A stretch of 64,000 bases of DNA from Phoenix dactylifera (Eukaryota; Streptophyta; Magnoliopsida; Arecales; Arecaceae), in assembly GCF_009389715.1 (NCBI RefSeq), contig NC_052409.1, forward strand, positions 1,776,001 through 1,840,000, written 5' to 3'. Under the pieces are notes generated by a model. That model was given only the letters and a program-made list of their open reading frames with translations, was not told the DNA's origin and did no database searches. Both the position numbers and the translations under genes were made by a program. Positions 47,702 through 60,587 of the stretch are shown one piece after another (position 1 is the first letter of the stretch; every line of letters starts with the position of its first letter).

Positions 47702-50700
47702 GTTGAAATTGCATTGCTTTGATAGGAATTGGTCCTCGTGTGACAACATAAGACCCAAATACAATCTATACTGCCATTTACAGTCTCACTCCATTGACAT
47801 CCGTGCGTCGGCCACTGGAGCAGGAAATCAATCGTTAGAGCATGAAACTAATTTAATACTCTGATGGGTTGAAGGGGCATTCATCAGATATTAAACGACT
47901 GAGGAGATCACATACTGGAAAAAAGATTGGTATCTCTATCAGCAAAGTCCTCGCCGGCTAACTTGAAATATATTAGTCTTTGTCTCACAAGATCAGGGCA
48001 TTGAAACTTTTTCACACCCTGATGGTACCTATCGATATCATGATGCAATTTGAAATTAATTTTTTTTCTCAATCACATAATTAAGAGCAAGTCAGATGAA
48101 CTATGCTCAGTTAGATTGGATCTTTTGGTTGGCACTCCTAGCTCCTCTTTCTAGCAGTTGGTGTTAAATAAAAAATCATGCATTCAAATACAGGGTGATG
48201 GCATTCTTTCCGTATCTCTTGGAAAAAAGAAAAGAAAATAAAATCTTCTCTTAAGCAACAATAGTTCAATAGTCTTTTACGTTGAATCCATATCACAAAT
48301 ATATGTAAATATTGTTGGATTAATATCAGTTTATCTCCTTCGTCTTCACCTCATTACCTCTTCTTTCTTCCAAGCACGAGCATGGTTCTAAATAATAGTA
48401 TTATAACCATTATAACAGCCGGTATAATAATTTGGGCCGCCAATGTTATTTTATTGAGAAAAATAACTCAGAAAAATATAGCTACTGTTTTTTTATTATT
48501 TTTGTCATTTTCCGTTATAATGTACTGGGATGACATAATTAACGCTGATTTCTTTCACTTGTACTTTCTTTTGAATAAAATATTTTTTTCAAATTTCAAA
48601 TTCTTCTCTCAAAGTTTCTTCCAAAAATAAATATAGGATTCAAAACCATATTACCTTAACTAAATAAAAATTAACAGCCTTCTTTTTTTTTGATGTCCAT
48701 CATTTTTATTATAACATCGTTATAATGATTAATATTTTAAGACAAAAAATTAAAAAAAATATTTTTTAAATAAATCATTGTTACTATAATTATGATTTCT
48801 TTTTCGAGGAGCCAAAATACCATAAAGAAATAACATGTTGTTTGGAATGTGGAACAAGAGCCCAAAGAAATTATTAAGTAGATCGGTCCACCATAGATCT
48901 AGGATGACATCACTTTATTTTTTCTTTTTTTTCTTCTTTTTTATGTCTAATAGCAATACAACGTAGTATGATTTCATGATTTTCATCGTTCAAGATCTAG
49001 AATAGATCCAAATAACGAGCTTTTGGTTTTGGATGGAAAAAGGCATTGCGGAATTAGAATATCTGCTTTACCACATGCACTAGTCAACCATCTTTTATCC
49101 TATTAATGGCTAAAGATTTTATTTTCTAGTCACCATCGTATCATCTCCGACCTTGAAATTATTTGGAAACAAATCTAAGATTCGATGAGAGAAAAGAATT
49201 TTATTTTTTTTCATTTTTACGACTGTGATGAGAACTTAGAATTAAAATCGGGCAAGAAAAAAGAAGCTAGTCCTCGAACAAGGCCGGACTTGGTAAACAA
49301 GTTGTAAACAAGTCAAGGCAGGAGGAGGTCTTTGCCCTTGAAAGGCTCCAGAGACCAAGTCCAGGGTGGAGAGAGAGGCAGGGATTGGCGTCGTATTAGT
49401 ATTTTTTTCCTACTTCTCTATCTGATCACACGCTTTTGACTTAATCAGAAGGCCTATCTTTCAATCGTGCTCGGAGGTATACTCGTGGACTTGGGTGCAT
49501 GCTGATTTCTTTATGAATACTTTTCGACCTTTACGGATCTCCCTGTCATTTATATCGTCTCATGAGAAATTCTCTGCATGAACTGCGAGTTTGGGCACGG
49601 AAGAGGGTATTAGAAGTTTGTTAAGGGTGTGTTATTAGAAGTTTAGGAAGGTCTTTCTGTAATTTTTGAGAATAAAATAAAACTCCAAAACTTTATTATG
49701 TTGCAGATAATGTCAATATTTCTTGATTTTTACAGCAAGAGGATTGAGATGAATAACCACATTTTTTTTTGATGAAAAAGAGGAGGCAAAGCCACCCAGT
49801 TTTTATTAGAAAAAATAAAGTTTGCAGAAACTATTTATAAAGAATTTGTAAAAAAAAACTATGTTAAAATAATAAAAGTATCCTATGACGCCATGTTATA
49901 ATTAATAAAGAATGACAAAATAACAAATATACTGATATAGCTATAGATATCATGGCCAATGGTTGTAGCTTAAATAGTAGAGCAGTTTCCTTGCGAAAAT
50001 TCTTAACCTGTTAGCATGTAAAATTGCAACTATCTTATAGACTGAATAAGTAAAAAAATAATTAGCTACAAATTTATCGGACATGATGAATTTATGTAAT
50101 CTAGGTAAAAAAAGAGATAATTAGTTAATCAATTTTTTTCTTTTCTTATATGAGAGAGAAAGAAAGGAATTAACACGATGAAACCACCCACTATATACTA
50201 TCTAGATTGGAAGTATTTAGACATGCACCATCCAACATTTAAAGAAAACTGCCTTTCTTAGAAAAGTTATGCTCAGTTCAGGGTCAATTGATCAAGCTAT
50301 GCGCCGACAAACCTTACACCTCAACTAAGCTACTAAACCTTGGTAGAAAAATTGAAAGTTTTTTTTTTTTTTTTTGCAAATCACCACCTATGTTATGGTT
50401 TTATTATATATTAATTCTCATGCTTTTGGAGTTTGTAAATTGAGCCAACAAACTACATATTAAACTAGGATACTTCTGCTGCTGGGGCGAACCAATGCTT
50501 TCTTAAAGGGCAACAATAGTGTTATCTCCACTATAAAATCACTGTAGCTTACTTCATCTAGTCAAAGATGCTCACCTTTGTCTGTCCCCCAAGCGGGACT
50601 TGATCCTACCCTTGGATCTCATCATAAAAACTTCAAACCCATCAGGGTCCACCAAATCTTATTTCTCCAATATACCATGATCATAGTTGGATGGATGGCT

Positions 50701-52771
50701 TGCCATGAGCGACCAGGAGATGATGGGCACATGAAGTGTGGCAGTTGACTTGAGACCAAAGCTTTACATGAATGCAGGGAAAGTGGGACGCATACCCGCA
50801 CTCAAGGTAGGAGGTGGAGAACCTTGCCTTGGGCAACAATGGGTCGAATGGTAAGCTCGTCGACGGTGCAGAAATGCCACACGTGGCAGCAATTGGGGGA
50901 GCTTGTGACGACGTTGGTGATATTTTTGGGAGCTAGATAAAATTTCCAGCTGGGGAATATGACAAGCAAAAAAGTAGATTTTGTTAAAAATATTTTATCT
51001 AAAAATTACTATGTCTTTATTTTATAGAAGTATTGTAAATGAATAATTTATTAGAATAAATTAGAAGATTGAAAAAAGCTTGCCTGGATCGAGACATGTA
51101 ATAGACATTGCCCTAAAAACGTGCTTCGCCCCCTACGTGCAAGTTTGCAGCGATCTTGTTTACAAGGTACAACAATCCGACTCAATATGATCCTTCTCTA
51201 ACGAGCACGGTCGCTGAAAGGCTTGATCCGACTGACTTTTTCGGTTTTCAAAATATTAGATCCGTAGTCTATTTATAGACTCTGTTCGATGACGGATATT
51301 TGATGTTTCACATCCCTACGGAAGTCAGAACTAATGTTATTTCCTCTTCTAAAAAAAACATCAGAAAAAAAAGGATAAGAATTTTAAAATTTTTAAATAT
51401 GTAAAATTTATGAGATAAAGCTGGTATATTTATTTTTTAAAAATTAAATTTTTGTAAGTTAAAACTCTAATAGACTTAACCATGGGTAGAATTGCTATTT
51501 TCTATCTTTGGTTAGGTTAATCATAAACAGAGGTGAAGTCATGGAAGGGAAGGCTAGCAAATGGTCTAATACGCAAAAGTAGAATGAATATCGGAAGCTT
51601 GATTTGCAAATTTCAATAATAAAGGGTTTAATATGTAAAGGCTGGAGATGATTCACAAATAAAAAGAAAAACCCAAACAGCCTAAAGAAAAATTGACTTG
51701 ACTCAAGAATGTGCACTTCCGATATCTACAACTGCGACTTTTATATGGTAGGGCAAGTTTTCTTTCTTCTTTTTTTTGAAAAGTAAATGGTAGGGCAACT
51801 TATCAAACACGGCTACTTGTCATAGCACTTTCATGTACAATTTTCTCTACAAAACCTTGTAAGTTTCTTTGATTAGACTTAAAATGTCTCATCCACACCA
51901 CAGTCTGTTAGATTTATTAGTCTAAAGATCAAATCAATTTGACCCAATTTTACGTGGACCTAGTCCGAAACAAGACACGCTTCTATCTCTTGTAAGACCT
52001 CTCTAAATTTTTTGGCACTTAGCAACCCTCTTGGCCAAATGGCCATGGTTCCAGACTAAAATTTACGAGATACAATGTTACAGTGTGGCGTGGCATCTCT
52101 ATTCAAATGGACCCGGCCGATAAAAAAATCGGGTCATCTCACTGTCTCATCAAGAGATAATAGAAAGAGAATCTTGTTGACCAAGGACTTCAGAAAGCCT
52201 GTGGATTCTCGGATCCACTGCCAAATATGATGCAAAAAGTCCAAGCAGCCAACCATTAAGACTCAAATTCCCTCTATTCCACTCGGTTTCCCTCTCAGTT
52301 TCCAGTCCAGGAATTCCAAACCTTTTCCATCGCCTTCTTAGCTTTCCCACTGGTTCTCATTCCTCCAACCCCACCTATTTCCTTGTTCCCAATCTGCTCT
52401 CCATCGACTCAAGTTTCTTATCTCCTTTTCTTCTTTGTCATTAAAAACCGCACCTCCCTCTCTTCCTCACGAATCATTCTCTTCTTCGGACATCTTCTTC
52501 GTCCCACTCCCGTCCCATCTCTTCTCCATTAAATTATTCTCAGTGCACTTTCATTCACTGACTCTACTTGGGACATCTTCCTTCCCAGGTTTCAGTAAAA
52601 TCCTGTTCCCCTGCTCTTCTAGCAAATCTCAAATCTTCTTCTCTGAGTATTTGAACACGTTCTCTGCTTTCATGTTCACGACTTTTAGCGCACGCCGGCA
52701 ATCTCCCATGCTTCTAGTTTAAGCTCACCCTTCTTATATTTCCCACTGAAACCTCTCCTTTCCCTTCTTCA
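47702..52771. other. Intergenic, AT-rich, no supported gene
   Basis: Mostly low-complexity AT-rich sequence with a LINE tail (49762-49830). Around 51100-51330 and 51880-52080 the text is less AT-rich and may be worn LTR DNA, but nothing diagnostic was found. From about 52330 the sequence becomes CT-rich and forms the upstream and leader region of the ATL gene. Confidence 0.5.
49762..49830 (-). mobile_element. LINE 3'-tail fragment
   Basis: A T-run, then GATGAAAAAGAGGAGGCAAA and GCCACCCAGTTTTTATTAG. Same layout as 30684-30742; the poly-A tail points the element to the minus strand. Confidence 0.5.
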
Positions 52772-53749
52772 ATGGATCCGCCGCCCCATGACCGCCCCCA
52801 AACACCACAATTTCTACCGCCACCCCCAACTCTTTCAAATAGCAGCTTTCCCGTCCTAGTTACCGCCATCTGTGGCATCCTCGCCGCAGCCATCCTTCTC
52901 CTCGCCTACTATCTCTTTGTGATCAAGTGCTTCTACAACTCGCGCCGATCCGACGTCATCTCCCGGCGCTCTCGCTCCTGGATGCGCAGCGAGAACTCAC
53001 TCATGGTCTTCCCGACGACCATCCAAAGCCGTGGCCTCGAAGAATCTGCCATTCGGGCAATACCGACATTCCGATATCGGAGAGCCGGTGACGGCGACGA
53101 GCAGGGGAAGAGTTCCTTCCACGAGTGTGCTGTGTGTCTCAATGAGTTTCAAGATGAAGAGAAGATCAGAGTACTTCCCAACTGTTTTCATGTCTTCCAC
53201 ATAGACTGCATTGATACTTGGCTCCAAACAAACGCGAATTGTCCCCTCTGTAGGTCCGACATCACAACCACCAGCCCAATTCCTGATGACCGCTTAATGG
53301 ACTTTGCCTCCCACCAGAATCTTCAACATAGTGGGGATATCGTGATAGAAATTAGTAATGATGGCAGTGATGAGGTTCAAGCAGCTAGTAGCTGCACCAA
53401 TACTGATCCTTCTTCCATGAAGGCGGAGCAGGGGCTTGGGCACAAGAAGGGGAGGAAGCTCTACCACACGAGCAGCATGGGGGATGAGTGCGTTGATGCG
53501 AGGGAAAAAGATGAGCAGTTCCCCATCCAGCCCATAAGGAGGTCCTTCTCTATGGACGCTTCAAGTGATAGGCAGCTCTACATGGCAGTGCAGAACATCT
53601 TGCAGCAGAACCCGCACTTTAAAGAGGTTAGCACCGAGGAAAGCAGCAGCAGCAGCAGCAATTCAGGGAGGATCCGGCGATCTTTCTTCTCGTGTGGCCC
53701 GTGCCGGATTTCAAGGAGCGCTGTTCTTCCGATTCGAAATGAGGGGTGA
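52772..53749 (+). CDS. ATL: ATL-type RING-H2 E3 ubiquitin ligase
   Basis: A 325-residue intronless ATL family protein, the usual size and structure. After a Pro-rich N-terminus (PQTPQFLPPPPTL) comes one transmembrane helix (about 27-50, FPVLVTAICGILAAAILLLA...), a basic stretch, the GLD box (GLEESAIRAIPTFRYR, from residue 88) and a canonical RING-H2 with C119, C122, C138, H140, H143, C146, C157 and C160, plus the Trp (W150) that contacts E2 enzymes. The tail is Ser-rich, with RRSFSMD and a QQNPHF block seen in ATL members, and a poly-Ser run from AGC repeats. The family transfers ubiquitin from membranes, often in defence or stress. ATG 52772 gives the family-like N-terminus; the preceding 400 bases are CT-rich and contain no TATA box I trust. 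Confidence 0.96.
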   Translation: MDPPPHDRPQTPQFLPPPPTLSNSSFPVLVTAICGILAAAILLLAYYLFVIKCFYNSRRSDVISRRSRSWMRSENSLMVFPTTIQSRGLEESAIRAIPTFRYRRAGDGDEQGKSSFHECAVCLNEFQDEEKIRVLPNCFHVFHIDCIDTWLQTNANCPLCRSDITTTSPIPDDRLMDFASHQNLQHSGDIVIEISNDGSDEVQAASSCTNTDPSSMKAEQGLGHKKGRKLYHTSSMGDECVDAREKDEQFPIQPIRRSFSMDASSDRQLYMAVQNILQQNPHFKEVSTEESSSSSSNSGRIRRSFFSCGPCRISRSAVLPIRNEG

Positions 53750-54879
53750 TCGAAGAGATTTCTCCTGCTTCTTCTCCTCCTCCTATCAGGCTTTGGAATA
53801 GACTATCGTATGAACATAAAGCGAGCTCATATTGGAACTGAACTTTAGATGAAGTGTATAAGCTTTTTTTTCTTTTCTTTTTTTTGATGATAATGCAGAG
53901 TATAAGCTTAGTTATGTTTTTGTATGGCAGCATTGCCTGAATCATAATAGGTTAAAAGTTTTCTTCCCCTGTTTTTACTAAGCTCTGCTCCTTTCTTTCT
54001 TTGTTTCCTTCTTTCTTTCCCTTCTCCAATAAATTTCTTTCGCATTTTTTGAACCCCAACACCTCAGTTTATATGGTTCTTTCCCTTCTCCAAGCAGCTT
54101 GAGGCCTGTATGTTAAATGAGGGGACCTCAATACCCAAAAAAAATTGAGATATCTCCTTGTCTTGCAAATGGAGGATTCCCAAGGACTCAAAGGGTCGAT
54201 CTAGTCACTTGCAGCAATTCGAATCTTATGAGTTCAACTGTCTCAGATCATCTTTCTCACAACACAACAACCAAAGAGATCCCCCCTTCTCACCTCCTAG
54301 TAAGCAGAAACAATCATTCTCACCAGCAAGATGATAGATACATCTAGCCCTGATGGGTATCCAACCTTCTTCCACCACCAAATGCTAAGAAGAGGTCAAC
54401 ATTGAGGTTGCAGTTATGAGCTCCTTCACAAATTTCAAGTAATATTATGGGCCATAAGAGTGCACCTGGATATGGAACCATTAGCTCATACTAAGTCAAA
54501 ATATCAAACATCCCAAACAAGCTCAGGGATATGTCACCTCCAAGCAAACCCAAAGAAAATGTGCTGGCAAAACTTGATTAAAATTTAGATATATCTCATA
54601 CGTATCATGTGCACCTGCAATTGTATACATGTGAAGATAATCACTGATGTAGCTAATAGAGAATGTATATAACTCAAATTTCCAACATCTTAGTTATATT
54701 TTTTATCCTTGAAAATGGAATAGTTCGGATTTATATGGCATTCTTATGCTCTAAAAATAAAGAATATCCAAATAGTTTTTTTTTTGGTACCACTAAAGAG
54801 ATATTGCTATTTAGGGATCCACAATGCTTATCAAGTGTAGACACAGAGCAACAACTTTCCAATAAAAATAAAAAGAGAG
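53750..54879. other. ATL 3' flank and intergenic
   Basis: Contains the ATL 3' untranslated region, T/C-rich runs (53860-53890 and 53990-54040) and AT-rich DNA. No gene is supported. Confidence 0.5.
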
Positions 54880-55522
54880 TAAGGGTACAAATGGGTCGGG
54901 TTGACCTATGGCCTGGCCCGACCTGCTTAGATCCGATCCGACCCATTTTGGAGGACCTGTAGGGCCGGGTCGGATTTCAAAATTGGATCCATTCTATTTT
55001 TTAGATCGGATTTGGATTATTGAATTCAGATCCGACCCGATTCAACCCATTTAAAATTTGGATAATTTTGAGTTGTTAATCCTATGACCCGCTCGGATCC
55101 AACCCAATCCGAACTTGTAAAACTATTTAGGCCCGCGGGCCACAGCCTGCAGGGGTGCAAATAAATCCTGTGATTTTTTGAGGAAAAATGTATTCTAGAG
55201 ATGTCAATGATTCTTAATTCTATTTGGTGATGAGCAAATTAGATCTTCTTTCGATATATAACATGGTTACACATTAAAAATTGTAATCCTCGTTTTCAGC
55301 TTCCTTTGGGACTCCCTCCCCCTGAAACAACCGACAACGACTATCTCCGCCACACTGTCTCTATCCACCCTCTTCTCACATGGCCCTACCGACTCCCTCA
55401 TCCCCCGCCCTTACCCAATCTTCTATTGGGTTGGATCTAGGCCCAATATGAGAAACCGAGTAAGATCAGATTGGGTCGGGGTCACTCATGACCCGGCCCG
55501 ATCCGGCCCATTTACACCCCTA
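54880..55522. mobile_element. hAT-type non-autonomous element
   Basis: Left end TAAGGGTACAAATGGGTCGG; right end, reverse complemented, TAGGGGTGTAAATGGGCCGG. Flanks AAAGAGAG (54872-54879) and AAAGAGCG (55523-55530) match at 7 of 8 bases. Inside are GATCCGACCC-type subterminal repeats at both ends, as in the element at 46330. A second end-like AGGGGTGCAAATAAAT near 55153 suggests a nested or rearranged structure. No coding capacity. Confidence 0.8.
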
Positions 55523-56215
55523 AAAGAGCGCATGTTAAGCTACGGAGGACCAATAACCAAGGTGTACACCTAAGAATTGGACCTAGAAACCTAAGTAGCA
55601 GCCATCCACAAACAACAAGCACCATTCTTAGGCAAACTTTATGCAGTTAAACTTTTAGACTAACTTGTGACCAGCAACTGCACTAATGATAAAATTATAG
55701 CCATGCGAAACATGAGGATCTAATTTCCTTTTTTTTAAAAAAAAAAAATCATGATGGAAGAATTGACCGAAAAGTGATTTTATTTAAAGATTACAACATC
55801 TATAGGCAGGAGAAGAGACAACAGAGTTGTTTTTTTTTTTTTTACTTTTTGCAAGATAGAAGAGAAACCTATGAGCATTATAATTATTAAGTCCCAATTT
55901 GAATGCACTGGTCCGTGATTTAGTTTTGCTTGACCATATAAATCATAGTGTCGCATAAAATTCTCAAATCCATGATGAACTGCAGTCCACCTTTAATATT
56001 GTTTTTCCTATTTGTTTTCCAACAACCAAGTATAATTAAGCAATCTACTCTCTCTCTCTCTGCTTTACATCTCAGAATTAGTAGTCCACTTCACTTCACT
56101 AATTGCCATTATAAACTCAGAAACTCGAGACAAACTGAGGAAAATTCAATGTAGCTCTTAACAGTTTCCTGATATAACAAATCAACAATCAAACTCAAGC
56201 AACTAGAACATTAAT
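55523..56215. other. Intergenic / BAHD 3' flank
   Basis: AT-rich with A/T runs near 55735-55750 and 55830-55843 and a CT run near 56048-56062. Includes the 3' untranslated region of the minus-strand BAHD gene. Nothing else seen. Confidence 0.45.
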
Positions 56216-57610
56216 TCAAAGAAGTTTTAAGCCACTAGAGAAGCAAGAGCTGAATTCATCCATCTCATCCTTCGGTAGCACCACACCAATCTCAATTCCT
56301 CCTTGCTCTTCCCTACCCTCTGCAAGCGATATCGTGCCGGGCGTCTTCTCAATCGATGCCACCTCGACCTTCTTCGGCCTTCCCCACCCGAAATCAGCAT
56401 CATAGACTCTATACTTAGGCGATCCGGCGACCGACATGGGCTGCTCCGGCATCAAAGAAACAATCTTCTGAAACCACCCCTCTGCACCCTTGAGAACTCC
56501 ATCTTCCAACAACTTGATAGCTCTACCAATAGCCTCAGCTGCAAACAAAACACCATCATCCTTAACAAGATCGCACATTGGCAGCTCCACAAAACAAGGC
56601 CTTAAGCAATTCCCAAAGTACTCGGCGGGGACCGGCGGCTTCAAGCGGCTCCTGCATTCCACCGAGAACAGTAGATGGGCAGTCTTCTTGCTTGCGCTCG
56701 CATACCCTCCCTGAGCTTTAACGAGACACTTCCAGGCAAATGCGCAAGCCACCACGAAGGCCGAGCAATGAATCGGCGACGCCTCGCCCTTCCTGGATTT
56801 TTCCAGTACAAGCTGTTTGAGCCTTTCGATTTGGTCTCGGGTGAGGGAGAACGAGGCAATAACCACACAGGGTCGCTCGGCACCGACCGATGGCGATTCC
56901 GGAGGGGGCGGCGCCGGCGGCGGTCCGCCGGCTCTTAGTCCCTCGATTTCTGCGAGTATTTTCGAGTACAACCCATCGGGATCGGCGATCGCGCTCCGGT
57001 CATGCAAGGGAGGCGGCGTGACTGGAGAGTCCGAGCCTCCTAGCCTGCAAGCAGCTGCCCATGACTTGATGAAATGCATCGAGCTGGAGTCGTCGCACGC
57101 CACATGGTGGATCGCAACGCCGATGCTGATGCCGTGCTCCGGGAACAGAGTCACCTGCAGGGCTAGCAGCGGAATCGTGCCATCGTTAGAATGGGGTAAT
57201 TGGGGGATCAATTCGTATAATTCCCCGAAGTTGCGAGGGTGGTCGCCTGACAATTGATGGAAATCATGGGAGCACTCTGCCAAGATCAAAGCAACGGAAT
57301 CGCCACCCGAGGAGCAGATCTCGAACTCGGCATCGGAGGATGGGTCAGGGGAGGGCCTGACACGGCCGGCCAAGGGGTAGAAGTGTTGGAGGGTGAGAGA
57401 GAGGGAGGACTTGAGGGTGGGGAGGAGGTGGGTGACGAAGTGGGAGGTAGGGTGGGGAAATGGGTAGAAGAAGACACGCTCGACGGGGCCGGTGAAGAGC
57501 CAGACGATGTCGAAGAAGGTTAGGGGGAGGGAGGTCTCAGGGACGGAGCCCGGTGGAGGAGAGATCTGGAACTGATCGAGTATTTGGAGGGAAGTTGGTG
57601 AGGACGCCAT
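56216..57610 (-). CDS. BAHD acyltransferase, malonyltransferase-like
   Basis: A 464-residue single-exon BAHD enzyme, a cytosolic acyl-CoA-dependent O-acyltransferase. The catalytic HxxxD is HHVACD (H169, D173), the structural DFGWG lies at 406-410 and YFGNC at 331-335. YFGNC and the opening LPLTFFDIVWLFTGPVERVF mark the clade of anthocyanin and phenolic glucoside malonyltransferases, so malonyl-CoA and a glycosylated phenolic are the likely substrates; this is family inference. All key residues are present. An in-frame ATG at 57694 would add 28 residues (MKPFIISGGVGVGAAL...) unlike any BAHD start; ATG 57610 gives MASSPTSLQILDQFQISPPP, the family pattern. A Pro-rich insertion (GGPPPAPPPPE) lies in the solvent loop near residue 230. 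Confidence 0.94.
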   Translation of the reverse strand: MASSPTSLQILDQFQISPPPGSVPETSLPLTFFDIVWLFTGPVERVFFYPFPHPTSHFVTHLLPTLKSSLSLTLQHFYPLAGRVRPSPDPSSDAEFEICSSGGDSVALILAECSHDFHQLSGDHPRNFGELYELIPQLPHSNDGTIPLLALQVTLFPEHGISIGVAIHHVACDDSSSMHFIKSWAAACRLGGSDSPVTPPPLHDRSAIADPDGLYSKILAEIEGLRAGGPPPAPPPPESPSVGAERPCVVIASFSLTRDQIERLKQLVLEKSRKGEASPIHCSAFVVACAFAWKCLVKAQGGYASASKKTAHLLFSVECRSRLKPPVPAEYFGNCLRPCFVELPMCDLVKDDGVLFAAEAIGRAIKLLEDGVLKGAEGWFQKIVSLMPEQPMSVAGSPKYRVYDADFGWGRPKKVEVASIEKTPGTISLAEGREEQGGIEIGVVLPKDEMDEFSSCFSSGLKLL

Positions 57611-58267
57611 GGCCAAAGGGAGGAAAGATCTTCGGCTTGTCCCGACGAGAGCAGCACCCACACCGACGCCTCCGCTAATAATAAAAGGTTTCAAGTTAGG
57701 CGACGGAGTTGAATTCTTAGCGTCTCATCATCCTCTCTACTCCTTGGACGGCTGTGTGAGACATGGGGTAGGTAGGAGCGTCAATCTGGTCCACATATTC
57801 AATCCAACTTATTTTGCCAGTGGGTTAGTTTAAAGCGCACTAACGACAAGTGCAAGCCTATCTTTCTTCTCAAAAAAAAAAAAAAAACCTTATAAATATT
57901 TTGAGTTGCTTCTGTTATTCTTCCAAACTTCATCATATATATTTTTTTTTTTTTTTTGGGGTATGGGATCAATTTTTTTTCTTTTTTTTGGTCAAAAATA
58001 AAAAAAAGAGAAAAAACCTCATCCATATAGCAGCTCTCACTGAACCTCTTTCTATCAGAAAATGTTCGATGCAGTGGTAGAGAAACAAATCGAAAAGACA
58101 ATTAAAATTGTAAGGTCACTCCGGTGCAATCTAAGCCCCGTTCCAACCGTGCTACTACCTTAGTGGTATGTAATCGGGTTTTCAAAAATTAATTTTTGAA
58201 CATGATGGAAAGATAGATGGAAGAAGATACCTCTAAGGAGCAGTAAGGATTATAGATAGAACTCACA

Positions 58268-58296
58268 TTATATATATATATATATATATATATATA
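58268..58296. repeat. (TA)n microsatellite
   Basis: About 14 TA units within AT-rich intergenic DNA. Confidence 0.93.
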
Positions 58297-60410
58297 GGTT
58301 TTTGTGAATATTTTTTTAAAGAATTAAATTTGTCTAAATTTTTTTTTAAACTTTATATTTATTTCTATCGTAAAATACTATTTTTATACATATATCTCTA
58401 ATATAACGGTTCTTCTAATACGGTTAATAAAAATTATATTTATTTTAATTAAAAATAAAATAAATTTTTAAAATTATTTTTTTTGTCTTCCATCGCAATT
58501 GCCTTGTAAATGTTTCTTTTTGCATATTTATCCATTAAAAATATTTTAATTATTTTAATTTAAAATCGTTAAATTTTTAACAACGTTAGATGACGTAGGC
58601 ACGTACATATGCAGAAACAAAAATAAAAAAGATAAAATAGTAAAATAAATATTTTATGAAAGTATACATGAAAATACCGATTTTAAAAGATATTTATGTA
58701 AAATTCTATATTTAGGACGCAAAGCACCCTCTCATATTGTATGAGATGATTGATGATTCTATTCAATTTTTCTCTGTGCACATTTTTAGATATTCATGCA
58801 AAAATCAGGCTTGTCGGGTCAGCTTCAAATCCATCCAACTCTCAATCCATGAGCCTATCCAATATCCAAACCGACAGTAACTGCATTCATTCAAATAGCA
58901 AGGACATCAAGTGCTGGTGACCTTGATATACTGGCAAAGTCACATATTTGTCACGTTAATATCTAGGTTTATACCAGCTGAAGACGGTCAATACCTTCAA
59001 CATCAGGCATAGTAAACAAATTAACTCAGATAAAATGGGCCTTTACCTACCATATTCTATCACCAAATGTGATCCCAGCAACATACTAGTTCATGACAAA
59101 AGAAACATGAACATAACAAGCTCCAATATGACAATACCAATGGATCTGGAATCACTCGAAAAGTCGAGAAGCTAAACCACAAAGCTCCGTGCTTATTTTA
59201 GATCCTGAGTTTTGTATTAGATTACAAACTTTTATTAGAGTCTCTGAAATCTCTGCCGTAACATGGATGTACGCCAGGTTTGGAGGTCTTTTAGGACAGG
59301 ATGATGCTTATTGTTGGTTTGATGGTGGATTTCACTTGATTGACGTTGTGACATATAGATTGCCATATGCTCAGAATTATTCCTCAATCAAATATGATCT
59401 TTTTGTTTAATCAAATTAATTGGTCCCGTCATGTTCGTAGAGGTAGTGGCATGATGAATTCATTTTTGTAGTGCTGCAAAGTATGAGATCAAAAGCATGC
59501 TATTTGCCCTTGGTTTAATTTCTTGAAAGCCAGACATCGTCACATTTTGCAGGGTTCTTTACAATTGAACCTATCTTACTTTTACTTTATTATTTTGCTC
59601 ATGTTGGAAGGTTGATACCTATCAAAAAGTTTTATATGTTTCATAGTTTTCAAGAATCAATCATTTTTATATGTTTTATCCTACATTGGTAGAAGAAGGA
59701 GAACATGAGAGTTAGAGGAACAACATATCTCTTATGGGATGGCATATGCTCTATGATGAGAAGATTCATTCAAAATCTTGAAACCTCTCCTACAAAAAAG
59801 GGGAAAATCTTGAAGTAATCCCTGTTTATGGGAAGAATGAGAAGAAGAAAGGGCAAAGACCATTTTCTAGCTCTTTCGCCATCTTAGACCATGTGGTAAG
59901 TGATGTACGAAAATGTTATTTAGTCTTGGTCTGCTTGAAGTTCTTGAATGATCATTTAAAGCTTCAATTGCTGACTGCAACTTTATGAGGGAAAAGTAGG
60001 TATTCAAAGGGAAATATCAAGCTCCTCCCTTTTTTCTTGAATCTCTATGCCGATTATTATTTCTGTCTCACTTGATAATTACCTTTCTTTGCTAAAAATT
60101 GACTGTCAGTTGGCTTTGCATGTAACCTGTCAGGAAGCTGATTATAATATGATTGATTTTTAGGCAAATCTTGGTTTGTACTAATGCTTAGTTGTCTGTT
60201 CAGTTTTTCTGAATTTGGACTTGATGGTGGGCCGTCACCTAAGGCCTTAGCTCCCAAATATGACCTTGTCATGAATTTTGTGTCCTCGCATTTGGGAGTT
60301 ACAAGTACCAGAAGTCGACGTTGGTACATGCTTTGTTTCCATTCCATTTCTTTTTCCCATCCAAAATTCATGGGTGATTTAACTAATGTACGCTCCTTCC
60401 TTTATTTTCA

Positions 60411-60587
60411 GTTCAAACCATGATATATCGTACCATACCAAACCAAATAATATCGACCGTACCGTACCATACCGGTCTGATATGGCGTAGACTTTCGGTA
60501 TGCAAAAAAAATTTTGTACCGTACTTTACTGATACTATGCTAGTATGGCATCGGTACGGAATACGCAGTTCGATGCCTGGTTTAAAC
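60411..60587. repeat. MITE-like GTACC repeat element
   Basis: Starts GTTCAAACCATGATATATCG and ends CGATGCCTGGTTTAAAC, so the ends are rough inverted repeats (GTTYAAACCA.G). The interior is rich in ACCGTACC/GGTACGG words. No convincing target duplication. Related to 3378-3555 by eye. Confidence 0.55.
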
